Origin: an uncultured Lachnospiraceae bacterium
Lineage (GTDB): Bacteria > Bacillota > Clostridia > Lachnospirales > Lachnospiraceae
Reading direction: 5' to 3'
Assembly (NCBI GenBank): GCA_934438085.1
Contig: CAKSBC010000003.1
Location: 1-64,000, forward strand
DNA: 64,000 bases
The notes under the pieces were generated by a model, which saw only the letters and a program-made list of their open reading frames with translations, was not told where the DNA came from and did no database searches. The position numbers and the translations under genes are program-made. Of this stretch, positions 54,052-60,218 are shown piece by piece (positions within the stretch are counted from its first letter, which is position 1; every line of letters begins with the position of its first letter).

Positions 54052-55464
54052 TTATGATACCTTCGTGGTGTAGTCCAGAGAAATCCATCCTGCACCCGAT
54101 TTCAGTTTACCCCACTTCGTTGCGCCCTGTCCAGTGCTTTCCTGCACGATGGTATAAACACCACCGTTGCGAATGGAGCCTGCCAGGGCGTAATTCGTAC
54201 CTGCACCCTTACGAATGTTCAGCACATCAGCCGTAACCTTCACCTTATAGGGAGAGAATGCAGGCTTGCTCTCCGCAGGGTATACAGCATTACCCGAACC
54301 ATCGAACACCTTGTAGCCGGGGTTCTTGTCTGCACAGGCTTTCGCATTCGCCAGAGAAGAGAATGCGCCCTTCTGAGAAGTACTGTCAGCCCAGGTCTTG
54401 CGGACACGGTACAGCGTAGTAGTGCTTGCAGGCTTCTCTTCGGCAGTGCTGCCGCCCAGACGGGCAGTAACCTTTGCCGCCAGGTCACCCATGCGAGAAT
54501 AGAGCCAATCACCAGGACAAGCCTTGTTTGCAAACCACCGATGAACGGTCAGAACCATCTCATCAGACTTCGGACTGTAAGCCAGAGTCTTGTTCTTGTC
54601 ACCAAGCCAGAGCAGTTTCTTCTTGCCGTTACGCTTGCAAATATCCACGCAGAGGTTGATGAGGGAAGCGTACACAGCGTCCGTCATAGCATAAGGGTGA
54701 GTCTTGTCAGACGCACATTCGATGGTCACGGCACGATGGTCATTCGCAGCACTGGAAGAACACCAGGAACGGTCTTTCTCATCCACGCAGAGAGAAATTC
54801 TACCGTCATAGCCAATGCCATAGTTGCAGCTTGCCTTCCGGGAAGGACTGGTGAAGCAACCACATATACTCTCAGCGGAAAGCTGACCGACTACACAGTG
54901 CGGGGTAATACGGTCAATCGCATGGTTACGGGGACTGTTTTTGTTAGGTGAAATTTTGGTGTAGGACACCAGAGAACTGTTACTCATTTTCATTTCCTCC
55001 TTGTCATATCGGGTAAGGTCATACCTCTCAATAACAGCCATAAGGTTGTCCACATAATTCAGAGAGGTTGCGTACCCGTCAGCTTTGATATTCTCAAGGT
55101 ACTGTCTGGGGTCAGTTACACCCTTCAAATTAGAGTAGTTGGAAATGTTGGTGAAATCGAAATATCCGATGACACCATCCTCCATGCTCTCAAACTTGCA
55201 CCATTCCATAGCGGAACTGGTGTAGCTTCCGTCTGGGTTCTGCTCACTGCCTACTTTGTGGTAAACACCCACGCAGGTCTTGCAGCGTCCTTTGCGGTAC
55301 TTCAAGCCAAAGTAGTTATGAGCGTTGACTGCCAGTTCAGACGTACCTTTATTACTCTCAAGAATTGCCTGGGCGATAATCGGGCTGAACACGCATACAT
55401 TGTAGGCGGCAGCATATTTCTTAATGTACCCGGCAATACTCTCAATAAACTCCTGGGTAGTCAT
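54052..55464 (-). CDS. Phage endolysin: glucosaminidase, amidase and SH3
   Basis: 470 residues in three parts. Residues 1-150 are a FlgJ-type glucosaminidase domain (AILESNKGTSELAVNAHNYFGLKY, Glu catalytic). About 165-310 is an amidase-2/PGRP-type N-acetylmuramoyl-L-alanine amidase (HCVVGQ, CNYGIGYDGRI, AVTIECASD). About 410-470 is an SH3b cell-wall-binding domain (LNIRKGAGTNYALAGSI). There is no signal peptide, so release depends on the holin. Two catalytic domains in one lysin are less common than one. It is the last gene of the late operon, next to the host junction. GGAGTG precedes the ATG. Confidence 0.92.
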   Translation of the reverse strand: MTTQEFIESIAGYIKKYAAAYNVCVFSPIIAQAILESNKGTSELAVNAHNYFGLKYRKGRCKTCVGVYHKVGSEQNPDGSYTSSAMEWCKFESMEDGVIGYFDFTNISNYSNLKGVTDPRQYLENIKADGYATSLNYVDNLMAVIERYDLTRYDKEEMKMSNSSLVSYTKISPNKNSPRNHAIDRITPHCVVGQLSAESICGCFTSPSRKASCNYGIGYDGRISLCVDEKDRSWCSSSAANDHRAVTIECASDKTHPYAMTDAVYASLINLCVDICKRNGKKKLLWLGDKNKTLAYSPKSDEMVLTVHRWFANKACPGDWLYSRMGDLAAKVTARLGGSTAEEKPASTTTLYRVRKTWADSTSQKGAFSSLANAKACADKNPGYKVFDGSGNAVYPAESKPAFSPYKVKVTADVLNIRKGAGTNYALAGSIRNGGVYTIVQESTGQGATKWGKLKSGAGWISLDYTTKVS

Positions 55465-55487
55465 AGGTCATCACTCCTTTGCAAGAA

Positions 55488-55505
55488 GGGAGGGCGAACC
55501 CTCCC
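55488..55505 (-). terminator. Hairpin between holin and endolysin genes
   Basis: GGGAGGG and CCCTCCC form a perfect 7-bp stem with a four-base loop, TTCG on the transcribed minus strand. That is an exceptionally stable tetraloop. Only a weak T-tract follows, so it may slow rather than end transcription between the two lysis genes. Confidence 0.7.
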
Positions 55506-55512
55506 GTTCCTT

Positions 55513-55941
55513 TCAGTTTGCGCCGTTGTCAGTGTCGGACTTCTTCTTGAGTACTTCGATAGCGGCGGTAATAGCCGGGGGAATATTGATACCCATGAGT
55601 CCTGCGTTCTCCACGATGGAGATAGTTTCGTTTGCCACGAATGCAATAACTACTGCGTCACGGATGAAGTTTGTGCCAGTAATCAAATCCAGACGGCAGG
55701 CAACCAGAACCACCAGAAGAGAAACACCCTTACGGCACAGCCCTTTCCAACCCGCACGGCTCTCAAGCGCACCATTCTGGGTCTTGCCGCTGTTATGGAA
55801 CACGCCTGCGACAATCAGACCCGTAACGTAGTCGATAGCCATGAAGATGACCAGGGTTGCCAGAGCAGCGTCCCAACCGCCAAACAGGGAAGCAATGAAG
55901 CTACCCACAACACCGATTGCAGTACAAATCCATTCTTTCAT
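55513..55941 (-). CDS. Phage holin (TcdE/phage_holin_4 type)
   Basis: 142 residues with three to four membrane segments. The TcdE/Cph1-type holin signature VIFMAIDYVTGLI near residues 30-45 is present, followed by ESRAGWKGLCRKG and a charged C-terminal tail. It forms membrane lesions that let the endolysin reach peptidoglycan at the end of the lytic cycle. AAGGAGG within the end of the preceding small gene serves as its ribosome site. Confidence 0.92.
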   Translation of the reverse strand: MKEWICTAIGVVGSFIASLFGGWDAALATLVIFMAIDYVTGLIVAGVFHNSGKTQNGALESRAGWKGLCRKGVSLLVVLVACRLDLITGTNFIRDAVVIAFVANETISIVENAGLMGINIPPAITAAIEVLKKKSDTDNGAN

Positions 55942-55945
55942 AATC

Positions 55946-56095
55946 TTAGCCCTCCTTGCTGTAATCCTCCCCGGTGATTTCCTTGTACTCTTCCGGGGTA
56001 ATCCACTTGCCTACTGCGTTCCAGACCATCTTTTCAGACCAAACGCCCATCTTGTAGAACTTCTTGACCTTCTCAAAATTCTTGCTGTGTTCCAT
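55946..56095 (-). CDS. XkdX-family small phage protein
   Basis: 49 residues: MEHSKNFEKVKKFYKMGVWS and onward, with the typical NAVGKWITPEEYKEITGEDY ending. The XkdX family is found between tail-fibre and lysis genes in many Firmicutes phages; its function is unknown. GGAGG eight bases before the ATG and its position between a tail-type gene and the holin support it as a real gene. Confidence 0.9.
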   Translation of the reverse strand: MEHSKNFEKVKKFYKMGVWSEKMVWNAVGKWITPEEYKEITGEDYSKEG

Positions 56096-56098
56096 GAT

Positions 56099-56401
56099 TT
56101 ACACCTCCATATCCACGCCAGTCATCATTGCCATGTACTCAAGTTTGCCCGTGAGTTCGGCATAACGCATTTCCTGCTCAGTCTTTTCACGGAAGCAGAG
56201 ATACCAACCGTCAGCATACTGAACCTGCTGAATCAGTTCAGCGTTGTGCATGACCATCTGAGTGTCACCATCCACAATAGTGAGAGTAGACAGATTGTCC
56301 TCAAACACGGACACATCAACCTCAGTCTGGCTGACATAGTTGTTACCGTTCTGCTTAAAGCCCTTGAGTTCCGTGCCGTCAGCTAAAATCAGTTTTACCA
56401 T
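56099..56401 (-). CDS. Small phage protein of unknown function
   Basis: A 100-residue protein that I do not recognise by name. The first 60 residues look like a small beta-rich domain (MVKLILADGTELKGFKQNGN); the rest is helical. Similar small proteins often precede XkdX in Clostridia phages. The start overlaps the reverse transcriptase gene by 23 bases, and GGAGG precedes it. It is part of the late operon, so a structural or assembly role is plausible. Confidence 0.7.
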   Translation of the reverse strand: MVKLILADGTELKGFKQNGNNYVSQTEVDVSVFEDNLSTLTIVDGDTQMVMHNAELIQQVQYADGWYLCFREKTEQEMRYAELTGKLEYMAMMTGVDMEV

Positions 56402-57581
56402 AGTAGTGTTCCTCCTTTAATTTCTTGCAAAGGTCTAACATATTTGACCTCTGTAGCTTGCTCATATAGTGGCAGTGACCATTGAACCATGACCTAAACC
56501 AGTCATCGAAATCTTTCTCTGAGAGAATGAGTACCAGTTTCTTAGCCTTTCTTCTCATACCTGTAAGCCGCTTCGGATGAATCTTGTGAATCACCCGCCC
56601 GGTATCGGTAAGCGAATACTGAATCTGTAGAAACCTCCACATTTCAGACAGTTTGCATATTCTGGTTTTCCGAATGTTCACGGTAATACCCAGGTCATGT
56701 GCGATTTCCACGATCTCTATAAGCAGCCCTTTCAGAAACTCCTTATCTTTGTGAATCACATAACTGTCATCCATGTATCTGCCATAAAATTTCACGCCTT
56801 TTACAATCTTTATGTAGTTGTCAATCGGTATGGGATAGGCAATCCCTGCGTCCTGTGCTACCTGGTCACCAATGTTCAAATGCTTTCGCAAGAACTTCTT
56901 CCCAGTCAGCAGGCTCTTATCAACCTTTTCATGTTCCAATGAGTTGAATACATCGTCCATAGCGGACTCATATTCCTCATCACTCATGTAGGACACATCC
57001 ACCTTCTCATTGTCTACAATCTTTTCCAGAAACCAGAGTGCTGTATCGTCATCAACGTACTTCTCAAACAATTCCATGAGTTTGTCATGCCGAATGTTGT
57101 CATAGTACTTTGAGAAATCCATCAGCAGGATATAACCGTCATTGCTCTGATTCTCCCGGAAGAACCTATGCAGGTGCGCTTCCAACCTGCGGCGGGTAAA
57201 ATCAATTCCTTTACCTTTCTGGCTTGCGCCATTATCGTAGATGAGGTGGTCTTTAATTGCGGGAGTCAAGACTTCATCACATAAAGAATGTTTGGCAATT
57301 CTGTCTCGTATCTGTTCGCCTGTAATGGGACGTGTCTTACCACGCTCATTGATGACGAAATTGGTACTGGGCTGAAATTCGTAGGTATGCTCTTTCAACT
57401 CTCTTTGCATTTTGGACAAATCCAGAAGGTAGGTCATTTCATACCTCTGAACCTGCGGTTTCCAATCACTCCCACTCTTTGCTCTAAGATAAGCGTCATA
57501 CAACGCATTGCCGTCATATATTTCACGTTGACAACTACAATTCTCGTAAGAAGTAGTATCGTGTTTGGTATTTACCATCAT
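56379..57581 (-). CDS. DGR reverse transcriptase
   Basis: A 400-residue RNA-dependent DNA polymerase. Catalytic residues are Asp155 in ILLMDFSKYYDN and the YMDD box at 269-272 in KFYGRYMDDSY. The motif-4 position reads IGDQVAQ (237-243), the G-x4-Q form that marks DGR reverse transcriptases, rather than the QG form of group II introns; Ala replaces the usual Ser before Gln. There is no maturase or endonuclease domain. It should copy the template-repeat RNA with errors at adenines, together with the Avd-like protein encoded 46 bases upstream. GGAGAGG precedes the ATG ATG start. Confidence 0.95.
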   Translation of the reverse strand: MMVNTKHDTTSYENCSCQREIYDGNALYDAYLRAKSGSDWKPQVQRYEMTYLLDLSKMQRELKEHTYEFQPSTNFVINERGKTRPITGEQIRDRIAKHSLCDEVLTPAIKDHLIYDNGASQKGKGIDFTRRRLEAHLHRFFRENQSNDGYILLMDFSKYYDNIRHDKLMELFEKYVDDDTALWFLEKIVDNEKVDVSYMSDEEYESAMDDVFNSLEHEKVDKSLLTGKKFLRKHLNIGDQVAQDAGIAYPIPIDNYIKIVKGVKFYGRYMDDSYVIHKDKEFLKGLLIEIVEIAHDLGITVNIRKTRICKLSEMWRFLQIQYSLTDTGRVIHKIHPKRLTGMRRKAKKLVLILSEKDFDDWFRSWFNGHCHYMSKLQRSNMLDLCKKLKEEHYYGKTDFS

Positions 57582-57627
57582 AGGAAGGACAACCTCTCCT
57601 TTCTCTTACTCCGAAACGCTCAAGTGG

Positions 57628-58263
57628 CTATTTAATCGGAGTATCGAAATCGGGGCGAACGCCATTAGAGTTAGAAGCGTTGTTGTTGTTCGCATTACCG
57701 TTGTTGTTGACATTGGAGAAGTTAGTAGCGGAAGCAGAGATTGCCCCTTTGAACTTGTTATCCGATTTACGCCAACCTTTGATAAGGTCTATCTCTCTTT
57801 GAATGTCCTCACCGAACCTCAAGAAAGAATTAACATCCACTGGAAGAGTTTCTATTGCATACTGTAGTTCCTGTACCAGTCGGTAACATTGACCGATTGC
57901 CAGGTCTTGATGAACACGCCGTTCCACCAACTCTTCATAGTAGGTGGGATAAATGCTGTTCGCAGTGTAGACGTGTTCACCGATAGACCTCAGACAATCG
58001 ACTACAGCTTTCCGCTCATCCTCAATGAACCAGGTATCAAAGGCTTCCTGCTGTTTGCGGAAATGGTCATAAATCTCTTTCTCAACGTCAGTAAGTTCTT
58101 CGTAGCTTCGCCCGCTAAATTTCTTCTCAAGACGTTGTGCCGCCTTTCGTTTGCTGTAGCCGAAGTCACGAAGCAGCAAATCAGTAACCTCTTTCCTAAC
58201 TTTATTGAGATGGTGAAACACCTCAAATTGAGAGGGTTTCCGTTTGCTTTTCAATACTGACAT
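57628..58263 (-). CDS. Avd-like DGR accessory protein
   Basis: A 211-residue, mostly helical and basic protein resembling the four-helix-bundle accessory proteins encoded next to DGR reverse transcriptases (for example ERRVHQDLAIGQCYRLVQEL and LIKGWRKSDNKFK at the end of the helical part). Avd binds the reverse transcriptase and template RNA in studied systems. Residues 177-206 are the translated template repeat, an Asn-rich tail, followed by DTPIK and stop. This makes it longer than the usual Avd. AAAGGA precedes the ATG. Confidence 0.85.
   Translation of the reverse strand: MSVLKSKRKPSQFEVFHHLNKVRKEVTDLLLRDFGYSKRKAAQRLEKKFSGRSYEELTDVEKEIYDHFRKQQEAFDTWFIEDERKAVVDCLRSIGEHVYTANSIYPTYYEELVERRVHQDLAIGQCYRLVQELQYAIETLPVDVNSFLRFGEDIQREIDLIKGWRKSDNKFKGAISASATNFSNVNNNGNANNNNASNSNGVRPDFDTPIK
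57646..57735 (-). repeat. DGR template repeat (TR)
   Basis: 90 bases with 26 adenines on the coding strand, most of them in twelve AAC/AAT codons. It matches the variable repeat at every position except 19, and 18 of those are template adenines. It ends in the G+C-rich segment GGCGTTCGCCCCGATTTC, which is conserved in the variable repeat apart from one adenine. It overlaps the coding sequence of the Avd-like gene. Confidence 0.95.
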
Positions 58264-58281
58264 TTTATTAGTTCCTTTCTA

Positions 58282-58304
58282 CTGCACCCCACAAGGGGGT
58301 GCAG
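58282..58304 (-). promoter_or_regulatory. Hairpin downstream of the DGR variable repeat
   Basis: CTGCACCCC and GGGGTGCAG form a perfect 9-bp stem with a five-base loop, 20 bases beyond the 3' end of the variable repeat. In studied DGRs a hairpin or cruciform at this position raises retrohoming into the variable repeat. It also sits just before the ribosome site of the Avd-like gene and could influence its expression. Confidence 0.85.
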
Positions 58305-58312
58305 ATTTTAGA

Positions 58313-59176
58313 TTAACCGATACAGAAAGCGGGGCGAACGCCAAAAGAGAGAGAAGCGTTGGAGTTGGTCGCAAAACCGTTGGAGCCGACAAGGGAGAAG
58401 ATTGGAGCGGAAGCTACATCTCTCAGCCAGTAGTCCTCTCGGTTATGCAGCTTAGTACGGTCAAACATGAAGAGCGGGAACTGACCGTCACCCGAAGCCA
58501 CGTTGTAACCGTTACCATCATGTGCGCCCCACGCCACAGAGCCATAAACCTGCACTTCGTTCATCAACTCAACATCAGAGTCGAACCATGCCCAACCCGA
58601 AGGGGTGTTGCCATTTACAGCATTGGTCAGAAGTTCTCTCTTAGTAAGAACATGAGCAGAACCAAACGCCGCCTTGACAGTAGTCTTAGCCTGCGCCAGA
58701 TTCGACTTATACATAGCAGAACCAGTGTAACCACCAGTGGTGACATTACTGGTATTCATCTGTGCTTTATAAAGATAGGTATCTGGTACAATAACTACAT
58801 GGTGCTTCGTAAAGTTGGTATCACCGCAGTTATAGTAGTAATCAAATGCTGCAATACGATAAGTCACACCATTGATAACCCAGTAGTCACCAATATACAG
58901 GTCTGTGAACTTACCACTTGAAATTGCGGCATACTGCTCTGCCGTAACAGAAGTACCCAAGTATTTACCACGGTAAATACAGTTATGTGCCGCCGCACCA
59001 TCAGCCAGTACATTTCTGACTGAATCAATGTCAGTCTGCAAACCCTTATGAAGATTCTCCACGGTAATGACCTTCACGCCGTTACCATCGTGAATCAACA
59101 TCTGCTCAGTACCCGTAACGGACAGAATCGCTTCCAGGTCTGCAAACTTTTTTGTCTGAACACTAATAGTTGCCAT
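58313..59176 (-). CDS. DGR target: variable tail-associated protein
   Basis: 287 residues. The first 60 residues (ISVQTKKFADLEAILSVTGT) look like a phage fibre attachment region; the rest is a DUF6273/C-type-lectin-like domain with NREDYWLRDV and the terminal GVRPAF typical of DGR targets. Residues 255-284 are the variable repeat, three residues from the C-terminus. The changed positions replace Asn with Ile, Leu, Gly, Ser, Phe and Thr. It should be displayed on the phage tail and bind a bacterial surface ligand, by analogy with known phage DGR targets. AGGAGG precedes the ATG, and it is next to other fibre-type genes. Confidence 0.92.
   Translation of the reverse strand: MATISVQTKKFADLEAILSVTGTEQMLIHDGNGVKVITVENLHKGLQTDIDSVRNVLADGAAAHNCIYRGKYLGTSVTAEQYAAISSGKFTDLYIGDYWVINGVTYRIAAFDYYYNCGDTNFTKHHVVIVPDTYLYKAQMNTSNVTTGGYTGSAMYKSNLAQAKTTVKAAFGSAHVLTKRELLTNAVNGNTPSGWAWFDSDVELMNEVQVYGSVAWGAHDGNGYNVASGDGQFPLFMFDRTKLHNREDYWLRDVASAPIFSLVGSNGFATNSNASLSFGVRPAFCIG
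58325..58414 (-). repeat. DGR variable repeat (VR)
   Basis: 90 bases encoding the C-terminal residues 255-284 of the target. Compared with the template repeat, adenines have become T nine times, C seven times and G twice; one non-adenine change (T to A) lies in the fourth codon near the 5' boundary. Nine of the twelve Asn codons are altered. No stop codon can arise from AAC or AAT by adenine changes, as in other DGRs. Confidence 0.95.
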
Positions 59177-59179
59177 CTT

Positions 59180-59773
59180 TTATTCCTCCTTGTATTTCCA
59201 ATCTGCCAGAATCGCATAGTCCAGGTCATCTACAATCAGAGTGATCGCTTCATCATCTGTAGCAAGCGGAGCAGAGAAGTCATTCTGCATTGTCATCTGC
59301 TCAAGCAGAGTCAAACGCTCATCCAGTTCAGTACACTGATTTTGCAGGTTGCCCGCAGCGTCCTTACTCAACTGGTCTTTCATAGCCTGGAACCAGGCAT
59401 TGTAAATTTGCTGCTGCTGACTCTCAAAAGCCGCCATGCTTGCCTTGTATTCCTGTTCCAGATTATCCGTATAGTTGTCAAACTCCGTTGCTTTGGAATC
59501 AGCTTCCTGCTCAAACAAAGTTTTCTGCTCTGCAAAATAATTCTGGAATGCGGTATACAGGTCTGTGCCATTCTCCACCATGCTCATAATGGTGTTGAGG
59601 GCTTCGTTCATACGGTTAGCGTCTTTCGCACCGAAGAAAGATTTCTCTTTCCCGGTATAAGCCGTAATGTCCTGGAAGGATACCGAACCATCCTCATTGT
59701 TAATTTGGTTGTATCGCTTCAAGCCCGCCCACACAGCGTCCGTGTAGTCAACTGGTAAAAGTTCCCATGCCAT
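59180..59773 (-). CDS. Phage tail/fibre-associated protein
   Basis: 197 residues. The N-terminus (MAWELLPVDYTDAVWAGL) and the FFGAKDANRMNEALNTI segment are like small phage baseplate or fibre-associated proteins; the middle is a long Gln/Glu-rich coiled coil (about 85-160), suited to a trimeric shaft. Function not established. It starts behind GGGAGG and lies directly upstream of the DGR target, so it may form the shaft that carries the variable tip. Confidence 0.65.
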   Translation of the reverse strand: MAWELLPVDYTDAVWAGLKRYNQINNEDGSVSFQDITAYTGKEKSFFGAKDANRMNEALNTIMSMVENGTDLYTAFQNYFAEQKTLFEQEADSKATEFDNYTDNLEQEYKASMAAFESQQQQIYNAWFQAMKDQLSKDAAGNLQNQCTELDERLTLLEQMTMQNDFSAPLATDDEAITLIVDDLDYAILADWKYKEE

Positions 59774-60205
59774 TTACAAGTCCCCTCCCTTCATTCCGAA
59801 ATTCCATGTAAACATCCTCCTTCCTTCACTCTCATTCATAAGCCTGTCATACAGGTCTAAGGTTGCACCCTCCAAACGGTTCAACTCATTGAAATCCATC
59901 GTAGTGCCGTTATCGTTGTAAACGGGTGCAGACCCGTAGGACATTTTGAGAGTGTTGGCATTGAGGGTTTCCAGATTTTCCTCAAGCTGATTGATTTCAT
60001 CAGCGTAGAAGTAATCACCCGGTACTCTGTCATCACCCAGACTCACCAGAGAGAACTCCTTGTATAACTTGATTGCCATATCCCGGAGGAACGTCAGATT
60101 GTTCTTGATACGGTTGAAGTCCGAAGCATTGAACCTGTCACCCGTATAAACACCTTCTGAATTTGTATTTCCGTGCCAATCTGTCTTAGGTGTTTCCCAT
60201 GCCAT
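59774..60205 (-). CDS. Phage structural protein, tail region
   Basis: A 143-residue protein opening with MAWETPKTDWHGNTNSEGVY and continuing FNASDFNRIKNNLTFLRDMA, a pattern seen in small tail or baseplate proteins of Firmicutes phages. The shared MAWE start with its neighbour hints at a related attachment segment. AGGAGG precedes the ATG. The exact role is not known. Confidence 0.65.
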   Translation of the reverse strand: MAWETPKTDWHGNTNSEGVYTGDRFNASDFNRIKNNLTFLRDMAIKLYKEFSLVSLGDDRVPGDYFYADEINQLEENLETLNANTLKMSYGSAPVYNDNGTTMDFNELNRLEGATLDLYDRLMNESEGRRMFTWNFGMKGGDL

Positions 60206-60218
60206 CTTCCGTCACCTC

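Larger units (their letters stand above)
56379..59176 (-). other. Diversity-generating retroelement (DGR) cassette
   Basis: In transcription order: target gene with a terminal variable repeat, hairpin, Avd-like gene with the template repeat in its 3' end, then reverse transcriptase. The repeat pair differs almost only at template adenines, the hallmark of DGR mutagenic retrohoming. All parts lie in 2.8 kb inside the prophage tail module, so the target is probably a receptor-binding or adhesion protein. Confidence 0.95.

Noticed and set aside
53950..54060. tRNA gene as prophage attachment site
   Set aside because: No cloverleaf or CCA end is seen; the junction lies in a protein-coding gene.
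55258..56386. Two long plus-strand frames opposite the phage lysis genes
   Set aside because: The minus-strand endolysin, holin and XkdX genes are unambiguous; the opposite frames show no domain and no ribosome site.
57646..57735. Asn-rich tail of the accessory protein as simple low-complexity sequence
   Set aside because: Base-by-base comparison shows it is the template partner of a 90-bp variable repeat with adenine-specific differences.
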